A stretch of DNA of 64,000 nucleotides, from contig NZ_CP017812.1 in assembly GCF_001856685.1 (NCBI RefSeq), forward strand, positions 1,736,001-1,800,000. The letters are read 5' to 3'. Made by a program: the position numbers and the translations under genes. Under the pieces are notes generated by a model. That model ran no database searches. It was not told where the DNA came from and saw only the letters and a list, made by a program, of their open reading frames with translations. Shown here piece after piece: positions 30,700 to 42,800 of this stretch. Every line of letters begins with the position of its first letter. Within the stretch, counting starts at the first letter, position 1. The stretch comes from Boudabousia tangfeifanii (GTDB lineage: Bacteria > Actinomycetota > Actinomycetes > Actinomycetales > Actinomycetaceae).

Positions 30700-32067
30700 A
30701 TGCCCAGATCCGCAATGCAGATTACCGCCGCTAATGTTGACCCAGCTCTTTTGGATCTTCCTTGGGAGTTGCCGTTGGCCGAGTGGCCTGATTCCGTTTT
30801 AGCCGCTTTGCCTCGTGGTATTTCTCGTCACGTGGTGCGTTTCGTAAACTTGTCGGGGCGTGTCATTGCGGTTAAGGAAATCGGCGAAACCGTAGCTCAC
30901 CACGAATACGAGCTGCTTCGCGATCTGACTCGCCTGGGTGCGCCCTCGGTCATTCCAACCGCAGTAATCACGGGACGTCGTGACGCTAACGGGGAAGAGC
31001 TCAACAGCGCCCTCGTGACAGAGCATTTGCAGTTTTCTTTGCCTTACCGTGCTCTTTTCGCCCAGTATATGCGTGGCGAAACCGCACACCGACTGATTGA
31101 CTCTTTGGCGGTACTTTTGGTGCGTTTGCACTTACTGGGCTTCTACTGGGGCGATGTTTCACTTTCTAATACTTTGTTCCGGCGCGATGCCGGCGAGTTC
31201 GCCGCCTACCTGGTGGACGCGGAAACTGGTGAACTCCATCCAAAGTTGACCGACGGTCAGCGCAACTACGACCTCGATTTGGCCCGCACGAACATCATCG
31301 GCGAACTGATGGATCTGCAGGCCGGTTCTTTCATGCCCGAGGACGTGGACGTGATTGAAATCGGCAACCGCATTGCTGAACGTTATGACGCTCTTTGGGC
31401 AGAACTAACGGCCGAAGAATCCTTCAGTATGGATGATCGTTGGCGAGTAACCGCCCGGATTAGTCGTCTCAATGAGTTGGGCTTTGACGTGGGCGAATTG
31501 TCGATGGCTACGGACATGGGCGGTGCTACTATTCGAATCCAGCCGAAGGTAGTGGATGCAGGACATTACCACCGCCAGATTATGCGTTTGACTGGTTTGG
31601 ACGTGCAAGAGGCCCAGGCACAGCGGATGTTGAACGATCTGGAAACTTACCGCTGGTGGAAGGGCCGCCAAGATGATCCGATCGAACTGGTTGCCCATGC
31701 TTGGTTGGCTGAGATTTTCGAGCCGGTTATCAATGCGATTCCACCTGCTTTGCGTCGCAAGTTGGAACCGGCGCAGATTTTCCACGAAGTGTTGGAGCAT
31801 CGTTGGTTCTTGGCTGAGCAGGCGGGGCACGATATTCCGCTCGAAGAGGCAACTAGGTCCTATGTAGACAGTGTGCTTTCGCATCGTCCAGATGAAGCTG
31901 CCTTCCTTGAACCGCTTGGGGACGAGGACGAGTTCAATGGATATGGTGTTTTTGACGAACCGGACGAGTTTAATCCGAATGCTGACGATGACGATGTGGT
32001 GTTTGAGCCAAGTATGATCCGTGGTGGCGCCACCCCGACAAGTGCTGGGGATTCTCCCGCCTTCTAA
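30700..32067 (+). CDS. DUF4032 kinase-like protein
   Basis: A 455-residue protein of the Actinobacteria DUF4032 family. The first 200 residues have a kinase-like fold related to lipopolysaccharide kinases: RVIAVKEIG (Lys), HHEYELLRDL (Glu), LHLLGFYWGDVSLSNTLF (catalytic-loop-like with Asp and Asn), and AYLVDAETGEL (metal-binding Asp). The remaining part (about 200-430) is the DUF4032 domain. The acidic C-terminal tail (DEDEFNGYGVFDEPDEFNPNADDDD) looks disordered. The substrate is unknown. It precedes the phosphodiesterase by 13 bp in an operon. No ribosome site precedes ATG 30700, so leaderless start is possible. Confidence 0.8.
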   Translation: MPRSAMQITAANVDPALLDLPWELPLAEWPDSVLAALPRGISRHVVRFVNLSGRVIAVKEIGETVAHHEYELLRDLTRLGAPSVIPTAVITGRRDANGEELNSALVTEHLQFSLPYRALFAQYMRGETAHRLIDSLAVLLVRLHLLGFYWGDVSLSNTLFRRDAGEFAAYLVDAETGELHPKLTDGQRNYDLDLARTNIIGELMDLQAGSFMPEDVDVIEIGNRIAERYDALWAELTAEESFSMDDRWRVTARISRLNELGFDVGELSMATDMGGATIRIQPKVVDAGHYHRQIMRLTGLDVQEAQAQRMLNDLETYRWWKGRQDDPIELVAHAWLAEIFEPVINAIPPALRRKLEPAQIFHEVLEHRWFLAEQAGHDIPLEEATRSYVDSVLSHRPDEAAFLEPLGDEDEFNGYGVFDEPDEFNPNADDDDVVFEPSMIRGGATPTSAGDSPAF

Positions 32068-32080
32068 GTATTAAGGAGTT

Positions 32081-32854
32081 ATGGTGGATTTGATTTGGGC
32101 TGATTCGGCTGATCCGGCAGATTTTTTCTGGGCTCATCGTGGCCTTTCGGGCTCCTATCCAGAGAATACGATTCCTTCTTTATCTGCCGCTTATGAAAGC
32201 GGTGCAAAGTGGATCGAAACTGATGTTGATATTTGCGATGACGGCACTTTGTTGATTTGTCACGATTCCACTTTGGATCGCACCACGAATGTTTCTGGGC
32301 GAGCGGTTGATTTGGTGGCCGAGGACTTGGCTCATGTGGATGCAGGTGGCTGGTTTTCCCCCAAGTTTGTGGGCACTCCCCTGCCTTCGCTGGACGAGGT
32401 CGTTGCTTTGGTTAACGAAACCGGTGGCAATCTGAATCTTGAACTCAAGCCAACTGAAGCGGGCGCGCGGGCAGCGCATAGCCTAGTTTCTGGGGTATTG
32501 GATGAGTTGGAAGCAATCGAGGATCCTTCTCGAGTTTTGATCTCATCTTTTAGTCCATTGTTGTTGGCAACTTTGCATCAAGCAGCTCCCCAGTATCCAA
32601 TTGCTTGTTTATTCGAGCAGGCCACTTTGGGCCCTGATTGGTTAACAGTTTGCGAATTGGTTGGTGCTAGTGCCATCCACCCTGAGCTAGCTGGTTTGAC
32701 TCGCGAAATGGTTCAAGAGTTTAAGGCAGCGGGTTTGCAGGTCCATGTTTGGACAGTTAACGATTTGGCTACCGCGAATAAGCTGCGTAACTGGGGCGTT
32801 GATGCGGTTTTCACCGACTTTGCTGATCGTTTTATTGCCGCTTGGGCTAACTAG
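32081..32854 (+). CDS. glycerophosphodiester phosphodiesterase
   Basis: A 257-residue GDPD enzyme. FFWAHRGLSGSYPENTIPSLSAAYESGAKWIETDVDICDDGTLLICHDSTLDRTTN carries the catalytic His-Arg, Glu-Asn-Thr, Glu-x-Asp and second His of the family, and the TIM barrel continues to QVHVWTVNDLATANKLRNWGVDAVFTD. It lacks a signal peptide, so it is a cytoplasmic enzyme that releases glycerol 3-phosphate from glycerophosphodiesters. AAGGAG precedes the ATG. It probably shares a transcript with the DUF4032 gene. Confidence 0.93.
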   Translation: MVDLIWADSADPADFFWAHRGLSGSYPENTIPSLSAAYESGAKWIETDVDICDDGTLLICHDSTLDRTTNVSGRAVDLVAEDLAHVDAGGWFSPKFVGTPLPSLDEVVALVNETGGNLNLELKPTEAGARAAHSLVSGVLDELEAIEDPSRVLISSFSPLLLATLHQAAPQYPIACLFEQATLGPDWLTVCELVGASAIHPELAGLTREMVQEFKAAGLQVHVWTVNDLATANKLRNWGVDAVFTDFADRFIAAWAN

Positions 32855-33003
32855 TTTTAAGCGTTGAAACTTCCCTGTTTTTCTCGTCTCTATTGAGACG
32901 TATGAAACAGTTCAAGGTTGAGCGTCTAATACCACATTGCTCGTGTGTACTTTGTTGCGTCTTTCGGTTTAACCTGTATCGAACGCAATTTTCTTTATGG
33001 TGA

Positions 33004-34359
33004 ATGATGATGGATAGTCAAACGAAATCTTCAAGTCGTCCACGTATTTTCGCGGCGACTTTTGTCTCTGAGCTGGCCGTTGGCGCCCATGTTGGTGGTG
33101 TCGGCGCGTTGATTGCTATTTTGGCACGAGATTTCAACGTTCCGATTAATGATTTCGCTATTTTGAGTTCCTTCTTGGGCTTGGGCATGATGCTCTTTAG
33201 CCTGATTTCTCGTTGGCTGCTTGATTTTACTGCCGGAACAATTTTGCGTCTTGCTTCCTATCTAGTCATTCTTGGCGCCCTCGGTTCGGCATTTTTACCT
33301 TGGCGTTGGATGATTATTTTGGCCGGTTTAATGACCGGTTTGGGAGCTTCTCTTGTCATTTTGATTGTGCCAGCAGTGTTGGCTGGTCCTCGCCGTGCTC
33401 GCGATATTGCCTTGGCGAATGGGGCATCTTCGGCAGCTTCTGTCGCAACCCCGCTGCTTTATGGCGTCCTCGATTCGATTCCAGGGTTCCAGGGTCGTTG
33501 GGCTGTACTCATTATGATGCTGCCAGCGATTTATGTTTTGGCCACGATTAAAAATATTGACTTTGTTAATACTCCCTCGGCTTATGCAGAACGTTGGCGT
33601 GGTCGCCGTGGCCGTCGTCGTCGTAAGGACTTTGCAGATGCTTTCGGCCAGGTTGGTACGGTTCAGGCCTTCGGTGGCGCTGAAAACGTTGCTGATGACG
33701 AATTAGCGCGTGCTACGATGGCTGCTGCCGCTTCCAGCGTGCACGTTCCTGACTTGTCCGTGAGTGAGTATGTGCCTGCGAGTTTAGCTCCACACGTCGA
33801 TCCGTGGAAGCAACGTGCTCGTGTTGGTACCGGTATTTTCCGAGTCTTTTTGAGTTTGCTTCCTGAGTTTGCTCTTTACACTTGGGGCATCGCTCGTCTG
33901 GTTCAGATTGGGGTTCCAACTGCTACTGCCGCTTCTTTGGGTGCGGTTTTCCCCTTGGGTGTTGCTGCCGGCCGTTTGTCGGCCTCATTCTTGATCCGCT
34001 GGCGCTATATTTTCTTGGCCTCGATTCTCTCTACTGTTGCTGGCACTACGATTGTGGCGGTTGGTATTAACACTCCCCAACTGGTTGCGGGCTTGTTGCT
34101 TGCTGGTATGGGTACGGCGTTGCTTTACCCGATCACGGTTGACGATATGGTTGCGCTTCCCGGCTTGTCAGCGAACCGTGCGGCAGCACTGTCATCTTTG
34201 GGCGGTGGCGCTGCGGTGTTCCTGATTCCGATCGTGCTCCCACAGGTTCAGAGTGTTTTGTCAACGGGTGAATCTTTGCTCTTGTTGGTGCCGCTGGTAA
34301 TCTTGCTTTACTTGCTTCCAGATGGCCGTAAGTACGAACCGCTACCTGAAATCGACTAG
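33004..34359 (+). CDS. MFS transporter
   Basis: A 451-residue major facilitator protein with about twelve hydrophobic segments. The first half ends near residue 190. A basic cytoplasmic loop (RWRGRRGRRRRKDF) plus an acidic stretch separate it from the second half, as usual for MFS. The loop-2/3 consensus is loose, and no substrate-specific motif is seen. Three in-frame ATG codons lie at 33004, 33007 and 33010, with no strong ribosome site. It might export a drug or metabolite. It is not obviously linked to neighbours except as third gene on the same strand. Confidence 0.8.
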   Translation: MMMDSQTKSSSRPRIFAATFVSELAVGAHVGGVGALIAILARDFNVPINDFAILSSFLGLGMMLFSLISRWLLDFTAGTILRLASYLVILGALGSAFLPWRWMIILAGLMTGLGASLVILIVPAVLAGPRRARDIALANGASSAASVATPLLYGVLDSIPGFQGRWAVLIMMLPAIYVLATIKNIDFVNTPSAYAERWRGRRGRRRRKDFADAFGQVGTVQAFGGAENVADDELARATMAAAASSVHVPDLSVSEYVPASLAPHVDPWKQRARVGTGIFRVFLSLLPEFALYTWGIARLVQIGVPTATAASLGAVFPLGVAAGRLSASFLIRWRYIFLASILSTVAGTTIVAVGINTPQLVAGLLLAGMGTALLYPITVDDMVALPGLSANRAAALSSLGGGAAVFLIPIVLPQVQSVLSTGESLLLLVPLVILLYLLPDGRKYEPLPEID

Positions 34360-34497
34360 TTTTATTTCGGACTTAGCCTTTGCCGAGGACGGGCTATTCT
34401 CGTTGCGGCCGTTGTCGACTTTTCTTGAAGTCTAGGATGACTACAGGCAAATAGGTGGTTTCACTCGTGTGAAGCTTTTGATTGTTACTGAATTGTT

Positions 34498-34533
34498 TGT
34501 TGCCCCCATCTGGTGTTTCCAGGTGGGGGCAAC
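34498..34533. terminator. strong bidirectional terminator between convergent genes
   Basis: GTTGCCCCCATCTGG pairs with CCAGGTGGGGGCAAC over a 5-nt loop, with TTGTTT before it and AACAA after it. It ends both the MFS gene (plus) and the SLH glycosidase gene (minus, stop 34562). Confidence 0.85.
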
Positions 34534-34561
34534 AATGCTATTTGAAGCTAGCTAAGACGCT

Positions 34562-37500
34562 TTACTTCACCGTACCGTTGTGGACCATACGGAAGATGAA
34601 AGCGGCCATCGCACGACGCTCAATCGGCTGAACCGGACGATAAGTACCATCAGCCCAACCAGTCGAAATATTCGCACGACGCATCCACGCAATCGCCTTA
34701 TGATGCAAAGTCTTAGCATTCACATCCTTAAACGGAACCGGCTCATTAACCACCAACTTATTAGGGTTAACATGCTTCGAACACTTATCTTCAAACTTCG
34801 CACAGAAACGATACATAAACGCCGCCATCGCATCACGATTAACCGGCTGATACGGACGATAAGTACCATCAGCCCAACCAGTCGAAATACCAGCATCATG
34901 CATCCACTGAATCTCACGCCAGAACAAAGTCCGCTTCTGATCCACATCCTTAAAGACCGGACGATAACCCTTCACATCAGGACGACCAGCCAAACGATAC
35001 AAGAACGCCGCCATCGCCTCACGATCAATCCCAACCGCAGGACGGAAAGTCTGATCCGAATTAAAACCAGTAGTAATACCAGCCTCATACATCCACTTAA
35101 TCTCACCAGCAAACAACGCACCAGAAGGCACATCCTTCGCAACCGAGAAAACAGGAACAGACGCACGAACCAAGAACGGATCCAAAACCTCAGGCTCAGG
35201 CTTAGGCGCCGGCTTCACCGGAACAGGAACCGGCTTCACCGGCACAGGCTTAGGCACAGGCTTTGGCTCAGGCTTAACCGGGGTCGGGTCAGGCTTAGGT
35301 GCTGGAACCGGAGCTGGCTCCTTAGTCGGTTCAGGCTTTACCGGAGGCTTCGGCTTTACCGGAGGAAGCGGCTTCGGCTCAGGCTTAGGATCAGGCAAAA
35401 CCGGGGTCGGCTCTGGCTTTACCGGAGGCTTCGGAGCTGGAGTCGGTTCTGGCTTTACCGGAGGCTTCGGAGCCGGGGTTGGCTCTGGCTTTACCGGAGG
35501 CTTTGGCTGCTCTGGAGTTGGCTTGACCGGTGGCTGAGGCTTCGGTGCCGGTTCCTTGGTAGGTTCTGGCTTAACCGGAGGCTTCGGCTGCTCCGGAGTT
35601 GGCTTAACCGGCGCTGGGGTCGGTTCAGGCTTTACCGGAGGCTGCGGCTTTACCGGAGGTAGCGGCTTAGGCTCTGGCTTAGGATCAGGCAAAACCGGGG
35701 TCGGTTCTGGCTTTACCGGAGGCTTTGGCTGCTCTGGAGTTGGCTTGACCGGTGGCTGAGGCTTCGGTGCCGGTTCCTTGGTAGGTTCTGGCTTAACCGG
35801 AGGCTTCGGCTGTTCCGGAGTTGGTTCCTTAGTAGGCTCAGGAGTTGGCTCCTTTGTCACTTCAGGAGTCGGCTCAACAGTCGGCTCCTTCGTCGGCTCA
35901 ACAGTCGGCTCCTTCGTCGGTTCAGGAGTTGGTTCCTTGGTCGGCTCAGGAGTCGGTTCAACAGTAGGTTCTACGGTTGGTTCCTTGGTCGGCTCAGGAG
36001 TTGGTTCCTTAGTCGGTTCAGGAGTTGGCTCTGGTTTCTTTTCAGCCTTCACAGTTACCACGAAACGACCAGCAGGAGTTACCACCACAAGTTTTTGTGA
36101 TTGACCTGCTGCTGGAGCTTCAATAGTGACATCTTGCTTTTCAGCGCTGAGATCGGTGTAAGCGAGTACCTGATGATCGTCGTAGGTCCATACGGAGATT
36201 TGACCGCTATCAGGACCATTTTCCAATTTGAACGTAACGTTCGCGCCTGGTTCGACGGTTACCGTGGTGGAACCGTCCTCGGCTACTTCTTGGTCAACTT
36301 CAGGTGCAGTTACCTTTAAGGCTGGGCCAGTTTGTTCGCCACAAAGACCGCCAACCATAATTTCGCCTGCGCCGGCGAAATCATCACCGTTATGGCTATT
36401 GAGGCCAACTAGCTTCACGAAGTTACCAGGCTTGGCATCGAAGGAAACAACTTGAGGTTGTTCTCCGGCCTTAAAGGAACCCTTGGCAACCGCTTCGCCC
36501 CAGTTCTGCCCGTCAGCAGAAACGTAAACTTCGTAATCCTTGATCCGGGTATTAGTGTTTCCCTTACGTGGGAAGTATTGCAAAGCATCAACCTTGCAGG
36601 TCTTATTTAGGTTCAAGGAGATGAAGTGAGGGAAGTGATCCGCAGGATCAGCCCAACGGGTGTGCCAGAAGGTATTCACATCCCCATCGATCGCAGCGGT
36701 GGCAAAGCCATTTGGTGCGGTCTCGTTTTCAGCTTGGGAGCTGTAGGCAGCAACAGTCAGGCCATCAATTGGATTTTGCAGCTTTGGCGTTTCTGGACCC
36801 CAAATAGTGACCTTCGTGGTGGCAACCTTGTCACCTTGAGTAACCTTCAAGTCGTAGACGCCTGCAGGAACGTCAGGCAACACGTAGATAAACATGTCGC
36901 GAGTGCCGTCGGTGTCTGGACGAATCTGACCGAGGTTGTATTTACCGAGGGTAACTTCGGCAAACTTATTTGGTTCAAAGTTTTCAACATGTAGTTTCAA
37001 CCGTCCAGCTGGTACTGCATACTCAGTTTGGCTTACTACCTTTGGCTGACCAGTTGGCTGCCATGGCTGGAAGATTGGAGCAGTGGGGGTTCCACTTTCT
37101 ACCACGTTAACTTTGGCCTTGACCGTCTTATCGCCGATAGTCAAAGTGACATCCTTTTCGCCAGCAGTGGCGAAAGTATGCGTTGCCGAAATAGCGTACA
37201 GCGAAGAAGCATTGTATGCGCTTCTTGCTAGCTTCGGGGTCAGAGTGGCATTTTCTACTGGACTGCCGTCTCCCCAGTTGATTTCAACTGTTTTGCCTTC
37301 TCCGACCTTCGACTTCGAGGTACCGTCCTCGTCATTCACGGTGTCAGTAACAACCTTCTTACCATTATCGGCGAGTTTTGTACCCGGAGCAGAAAGGTAA
37401 CCGAGCTGGATATTGGAGCCAGTGGTCAGTGCGGTGCTCTTAACACCGGCAACATCGTAGTTCCATTCGGTGGCAGGGCCGTCGTAGAAATTGGTGTTAT

Positions 37501-39709
37501 TCGAATTGAGATCGATGGCCACCTCAGCGACGCGCTTCTTAAAGCTTGTGAGGTTACGAAGATCCTGTGGAGTCCAGCCGATTTCAGCATGCGAAAGAGC
37601 ACGCATGAAAGTCAGGAACTCGACCTGATCAAGGCCACGAACCGTTTCAGACCAGAGCACGGCCTCGGTACCCACGATTGGGTCATCGGTGCCCATTCCT
37701 AGGAAGGTCTTCGGGTTCCAGTTGTAATAACGCGGGAAGTCACAGTTACCTTGGCAGGCCCAGTTTAAGGCCAGTGGGGTTTTACTGGTGTACTTCTGAT
37801 CTAGGTAAGATTCTGCTGGCTTCGAAAGCAATACTTTGGCATTACGATTTCGAATTGCTCGTTTAGTCGGTTCAGCACTACCAGTCCAGTAGTGCATGAT
37901 GTCGCCTTCACGCAAAGTAGTTGCGTTCGAAATTTCGTTCCAGCCTAGAGCGGTCTTGTTATTGTTATGAACAATATCGAGGACCTTACCAAGGAAAGCA
38001 TTGTACTTTGCTTGACCATAACGGTGTTCGAACTGGTGCGGTTCATCGCCACCGATATGAATTCGGTTGCTCTTGGTCATCCCTGCAAGCTGTCCGAAAA
38101 CGTGCTTTAAGAATGCGTCTGTCGCCGGTGACTCAGGATCAAGATATGACCAGCCAACTGCGCCGGTACCATTTGCTGGCGAGGTGGGCTGTTGCTCGGT
38201 GCCAGCGTGATGAGAGCCAGGAGTATTCAACTGTGGAATTGCGTGTACCGCGGCGTTTGTATGTCCTGGAACGTCGATTTCAGGGATGATCTCGATGTGG
38301 CGTTTTGCTGCGTATTCTTGAAGATCCTTGTAATCCTGTTGGGTGAGGTAACCAGTACGGCCCTGTTCTCTTGAGGACTGCTTTTCGTGTGCCCACATGG
38401 CGGTCTTGCCAGATACCTCAGTGAGCTTGGTGTAGTCGATATCGTCACCGTCAGCTCGTCCCTCGTTTGTAATTTCGATGCGCCATCCTTGGTCATCGGC
38501 GAGGTGGAGGTGCAAAACAGACATCTTAAACATTGCTAAGTTATCAATTAGCTTTTCGATGTCTTCCTTTGGCACAAATGAGCGGGCAATATCAAGGCCA
38601 ACGCCACGGTAAGAATACCGCGGGGCGTCCTTAATCTGAACTGCCGGAGCTACCCAGTCTTTGATTACTTCCTGCTTCATGTTGATGAAGCCTGGGAAGA
38701 GCTGGCGAAGAGTGGCAGTACCATTAAATACGCCATGGTTGGAAACACCAGTAATGGTCACGCCATCTGGGGTGGTCACCAAAGAATATGCTTCTGGCTT
38801 CCCAGCATAGCCCTCAACTGTTCCCTTTCTGAGGGTGATGTTTCCATTACCCTCGGCAGTTTCAACCACGGGTAGAGGGAATCCAGTCGCGGTGCGAAGC
38901 GACTGGGCTAATAGGTTAGCTTCGTTGGCAAGATCAGACGGAGCAACAATCTTAGTTTGGTCGGTTAAGGTGAAGCTCTGTCCTGCAGTTTCTTCCAAGT
39001 GTGCTGGAAGGGGGACGAGGCCGTAGTTGCTGTCGCGATTAGCTGGAGTTGGCGCAGGCGCAGGCTCTGGACCAGTCCAAGCTTCCATCTCCCATAAGGA
39101 GGCGCCCCACTTACGACCGCCGATTGGGGTGCGCTCGCGTACCTGCAACTTCATTGCAGTATATTTCTTTTCGGCTTGTTCACCGGATAGTTTGAACACG
39201 AATTTGCTGGATTCATGCTTTACGGGGCATTCTTGGGCATCGGACGACGCTACCTTGACAAAATCTTCAGATCCCTCAGCTTTGAGGAGTAAATCCCACT
39301 TCTTTGGGCAGGCTGTTTCCCAGTGAAGATTCACATGATCAAGTTTGGAAGCTTCTCGGAATGTTACGGTAGCCCAAGCGTTGTCATCATAGTTAGAGGA
39401 CCAGCGAGATTCTTCAGCACCGCTAGCTTCCGGGTTAATAACACCATCGATTAGCTTTTCTGGTCCCCATTTTTCTTGAACTTCGCGACCAGACGTAGTG
39501 ACTCTGCCACCATTAGAAGCAGCTGCAACGTTCACTGCCACATTCGTTGTGGGAGTTTCAGCAACTACTGGAGATGCAGGCTGTGGCGCTGCTTGCGCCA
39601 AAGGTGCAGTCAAAGAGGCACCTGCCGTTAACAATGCCACAGCACTCAAGACTGAGACACCATTCTTGAATGTCCGTTTTAACGGAGAATGTTGGAATTG
39701 TGTTTCCAT
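34562..39709 (-). CDS. giant secreted GH20 beta-N-acetylhexosaminidase with SLH anchor (first paralog)
   Basis: A 1715-residue exoenzyme. Order of parts: signal peptide (1-42, ending LAQA-AP); F5/8 type C/CBM32-like module (about 65-215); GH20b N-domain (about 225-355); GH20 barrel (about 365-730), with the catalytic pair Asp555-Glu556 in [16 protein letters not shown]; an Ig/PKD-like segment (about 790-880); a second F5/8 module (about 983-1126); a Pro/Thr/Glu/Lys linker (about 1223-1506); then three SLH repeats ([25 protein letters not shown]) to the end. GH20 enzymes remove terminal GlcNAc/GalNAc from glycoproteins or chitin-like chains; retaining action uses the substrate acetamido group. 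SLH repeats bind cell-wall polymers non-covalently, so no LPxTG is needed. Start ATG 39709 with GTGAGG upstream. Confidence 0.93.
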   Translation of the reverse strand: METQFQHSPLKRTFKNGVSVLSAVALLTAGASLTAPLAQAAPQPASPVVAETPTTNVAVNVAAASNGGRVTTSGREVQEKWGPEKLIDGVINPEASGAEESRWSSNYDDNAWATVTFREASKLDHVNLHWETACPKKWDLLLKAEGSEDFVKVASSDAQECPVKHESSKFVFKLSGEQAEKKYTAMKLQVRERTPIGGRKWGASLWEMEAWTGPEPAPAPTPANRDSNYGLVPLPAHLEETAGQSFTLTDQTKIVAPSDLANEANLLAQSLRTATGFPLPVVETAEGNGNITLRKGTVEGYAGKPEAYSLVTTPDGVTITGVSNHGVFNGTATLRQLFPGFINMKQEVIKDWVAPAVQIKDAPRYSYRGVGLDIARSFVPKEDIEKLIDNLAMFKMSVLHLHLADDQGWRIEITNEGRADGDDIDYTKLTEVSGKTAMWAHEKQSSREQGRTGYLTQQDYKDLQEYAAKRHIEIIPEIDVPGHTNAAVHAIPQLNTPGSHHAGTEQQPTSPANGTGAVGWSYLDPESPATDAFLKHVFGQLAGMTKSNRIHIGGDEPHQFEHRYGQAKYNAFLGKVLDIVHNNNKTALGWNEISNATTLREGDIMHYWTGSAEPTKRAIRNRNAKVLLSKPAESYLDQKYTSKTPLALNWACQGNCDFPRYYNWNPKTFLGMGTDDPIVGTEAVLWSETVRGLDQVEFLTFMRALSHAEIGWTPQDLRNLTSFKKRVAEVAIDLNSNNTNFYDGPATEWNYDVAGVKSTALTTGSNIQLGYLSAPGTKLADNGKKVVTDTVNDEDGTSKSKVGEGKTVEINWGDGSPVENATLTPKLARSAYNASSLYAISATHTFATAGEKDVTLTIGDKTVKAKVNVVESGTPTAPIFQPWQPTGQPKVVSQTEYAVPAGRLKLHVENFEPNKFAEVTLGKYNLGQIRPDTDGTRDMFIYVLPDVPAGVYDLKVTQGDKVATTKVTIWGPETPKLQNPIDGLTVAAYSSQAENETAPNGFATAAIDGDVNTFWHTRWADPADHFPHFISLNLNKTCKVDALQYFPRKGNTNTRIKDYEVYVSADGQNWGEAVAKGSFKAGEQPQVVSFDAKPGNFVKLVGLNSHNGDDFAGAGEIMVGGLCGEQTGPALKVTAPEVDQEVAEDGSTTVTVEPGANVTFKLENGPDSGQISVWTYDDHQVLAYTDLSAEKQDVTIEAPAAGQSQKLVVVTPAGRFVVTVKAEKKPEPTPEPTKEPTPEPTKEPTVEPTVEPTPEPTKEPTPEPTKEPTVEPTKEPTVEPTPEVTKEPTPEPTKEPTPEQPKPPVKPEPTKEPAPKPQPPVKPTPEQPKPPVKPEPTPVLPDPKPEPKPLPPVKPQPPVKPEPTPAPVKPTPEQPKPPVKPEPTKEPAPKPQPPVKPTPEQPKPPVKPEPTPAPKPPVKPEPTPAPKPPVKPEPTPVLPDPKPEPKPLPPVKPKPPVKPEPTKEPAPVPAPKPDPTPVKPEPKPVPKPVPVKPVPVPVKPAPKPEPEVLDPFLVRASVPVFSVAKDVPSGALFAGEIKWMYEAGITTGFNSDQTFRPAVGIDREAMAAFLYRLAGRPDVKGYRPVFKDVDQKRTLFWREIQWMHDAGISTGWADGTYRPYQPVNRDAMAAFMYRFCAKFEDKCSKHVNPNKLVVNEPVPFKDVNAKTLHHKAIAWMRRANISTGWADGTYRPVQPIERRAMAAFIFRMVHNGTVK
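35200..36040 (-). repeat. Pro/Glu/Lys/Thr-encoding repeat array (linker of GH20 first paralog)
   Basis: Low-complexity, repetitive DNA encodes (E)PTKEPTPE and [10 protein letters not shown] units. Several blocks recur almost unchanged, for example two near-copies of [16 protein letters not shown]. It shares long stretches with the arrays in the other two glycosidase genes, making recombination or slippage between genes possible. Confidence 0.85.
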
Positions 39710-39820
39710 TCGAACCTCACTGTTCTCTTGAAATGTAAAAAGCTAAGCCATTAAAAATAACCAGCAATCCCTATTATTTTACAGGAAAAATAGGCAAATA
39801 GACTAACTATAAAAGATAGA

Positions 39821-39861
39821 AAATGGGGTGTAGGGATTTACAAATCCCTACACCCCATTTT
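39821..39861 (-). terminator. terminator of the GH16 gene
   Basis: A perfect hairpin, AAATGGGGTGTAGGGATTT against AAATCCCTACACCCCATTT with only a 2-nt loop, lies 15 bp past the stop at 39876. On the minus strand it is followed by TCTATCTTTTATAG. Confidence 0.9.
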
Positions 39862-39875
39862 AGGTGCGAGCTAAA

Positions 39876-42800
39876 TCAGCAGTTCTTCTTACCGTTGTGA
39901 ATCAATCGGTAGATGAATGCAGCCATAGCATCACGGTTGATTGGTTCCAATGGACGGAAGGAGCCGTCAGCCCAGCCCTTAGAAATGCCGGCTTGACGTG
40001 CCCAATCCATGGCCTTCCAGTGTTCGTCACCCTTGCTCACATCTTTAAAGATCTGATGCTGATCAGTTGCCTTAAAGTTATTAGGAGCAACATCTGGGGA
40101 AACGACATTTGGATAACGTGCAGCGAAACGCTGCAAGAATGCGGCCATCGCGTCACGGTTGACGTATTCCTTTGGACGATATTCTACGCCACCCCAACCG
40201 GTGGAAATACCGGCCGACTTCATCCACGAGATTGCACCGTAGAACGGGTTCGCGCGATTCACATCATTGAACATCTTCGATGGAACACGGTATGCTGGCT
40301 CCCCCGCTAGGCGGTACAAGAATGCCGCCATTGCTTCACGGGTAATTGGAGTCACCGGACGGTAGGTATTATCTGCCCAGCCCTTGGTGATTCCTTGCGA
40401 ACGCAACCAGTAGATTTCACCAGCGAATAGCAAATCACGCGGAACATCCTTGAACAACTTGGTGTCAACTACCTTTGCGTGAGCAACGTACATGCACTGT
40501 TGAACTGGCTTTGGCTGCGGCTTTGGCTCAGGCTTGACCGGGGTCGGCTTAGGCTCTGGCTTCGGCTGCGGCTTTGGCTCAGGCTTAACCGGGGTCGGCT
40601 TAGGCTCTGGCTTCGGCTGCGGCTTAGGTTCAGGCTTAACCGGGGTCGGCTTAGGCTCTGGCTTCGGCTGCGGCTTTGGCTCAGGCTTAACCGGGGTCGG
40701 CTTAGGCTCTGGCTTCGGCTGCGGCTTAGGTTCAGGCTTAACCGGGGTCGGCTTAGGCTCTGGCTTCGGCTGCGGCTTTGGAGCAGGCTTAACCGGGGCC
40801 GGGGTCGGCTCAGGCTTTACCGGAGGCTTCGGCTTAACCGGAGGAAGCGGCTTCGGCTCAGGCTTCGGATCAGGCAAAACCGGGGTCGGTTCTGGCTTTA
40901 CCGGAGGCTTAGGAGCCGGAGTCGGTTCAGGCTTAACCGGAGGCTTAGGAGCCGGGGTTGGCTCTGGCTTTACCGGAGGCTTCGGCTGTTCCGGAGTCGG
41001 CTTTACCGGAGGCTTCGGCTTTTCCGGAGTCGGAGCAGGCTTTACCGGAGGCTTAGGCTGTTCCGGAGTCGGCTTTACCGGAGGCTTCGGCTTTTCCGGA
41101 GTCGGAGCAGGCTTTACCGGAGGCTTAGGCTGCTCTGGAGTTGGCTTCACCGGTGGCTTCGGCTGTTCCGGAGTTGGCTTCACCGGAGGCTTCGGCTGTT
41201 CCGGAGTTGGCTTTACCGGAGGCTTAGGCTTTTCCGGAGTTGGTGCAGGCTTGACCGGAGGAACTGGGGTTGGGACCGGGGTCGGCTCAACAGTTGGTTC
41301 CTTGGTCGGCTCTGGTGCCGGAGTAGGAACTGGGGTTGGAACCGGAGTCGGCTCAACAGTTGGTTCCTTGGTCGGCTCTGGTGCCGGAGTAGGAGCCGGG
41401 GTTGGGGCCGGAGTCGGCTCAACGGTAGGTTCCTTGGTCGGCTCTGGTGCCGGAGTAGGAGCCGGGGTTGGGGCCGGAGTCGGCTCAACAGTTGGTTCCT
41501 CGGTTGGCTCTGGAGTTGGTTCAGGCTGTGGGTAAGCAAGGTTAATCGCCTTGATGTTTACAGACCCGAAATCGCCAAAGACGAAACGGTTTTCACCAAA
41601 GTGTGCCGGGCAGGTGAACTCAGTAGTGGTTTCACCAGCCTTTAGCGCTACCGTCTTGGTTGAACCATCTGGGCAGGTAACTTCAGTGGAGCCATCTTCG
41701 GTGGCAGCATATTCGAGTTCGAAAGTACGCTCACCGCTCTTTTCCAAAGTGAGGTCAGCTTGGCGCCACTTACCAACCGAAGTTGCTTCCTGGCGTGGCT
41801 TTTCTGGGCCATCGTAAACAGGCAATACCAAAGCATCAACGTTTGCGGCTGGGCCGTTTGCGTAGAGCTTGATGTCGTTCTTGCCCTTGTGCATCGGGCA
41901 AGTGAACTTGTAGCTACCGACAGTTTCATAGCTGCCTGTTTCTGGTGGATCGTATTCATGCTTAGTACCGCCACATTCAATGATGAGCTTTCGAGAAGCG
42001 TCGCCCTTGATGTAACGAAGTTCTAGTTCACGATTACCATCAACTTCGGAGTAGACCGGAACAGTTACCTTGCCACGGCCGCCACCAATGTAGCCAGCGA
42101 CCCCACCGTTGGAAGCTTCGCTCTTATTTTCGGTGCGAGCGTTACCTTCGTAGACACCATTCTCGCCCTCGTAAAGCAATGCGCTAGGAGCATTTTCAGT
42201 TGCGGGAACTTCAGATGGAGTTAGCGAAGCGGTAAGCGGCTCTGGCTTAGGAATTGGCTTAGGCTCAATCACCTTAACCTTGGAGGTACCGTTGTACTTG
42301 CCCTGAGTGAAGGTTACTGTACAGTCACCCAGAGCGGTTTCTGCTGGTACAGCAACCTTAGTCGCAGTAAGTGCGCCATTTTCATCAGTGGTGACAGTCT
42401 TTTCTGGTAGGCCACAAGAGAAGCTCAAAGTGCCTTCATGCTGTGGCAATGCGTTGGCAACTGCCACGGTAAAGGACTTACCCTGTTCAACTTCATCTGC
42501 TGGATCCAATGCCAACTGTGGAGCTGGCTTGAGCACAGTGAAGGTGGCGTTAGCAGTGTACTTACCCTGGGTGTAGGTAGCGGTACATTCTCCAGCTGTA
42601 GCGCCTTCAGGCACGGTAACGCTCTTAGGATCGAAGTTTCCTTCAGCATTGGTCGTTACCTGCTGGGTTTCAACTCCACAAGAGAAGGATAGATCGCCAG
42701 AAGTTTCCGGCAAGCCACCAGTTAGTTTCAAGGAAACAGCTTCTCCAGCTACCACCTTGTTGCTGTTTTCTACAGTCAACTGTGGGTTTGGAGTAGGAAT

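Noticed and set aside
40534..41535. Long Gly-rich open frames opposite the Pro-rich linkers (also 47101-47970 and 35556-36104)
   Set aside because: These are mirror products of Pro/Lys/Glu/Thr-coding repeats on the minus strand, without start signals. The minus-strand frames continue into SLH domains.
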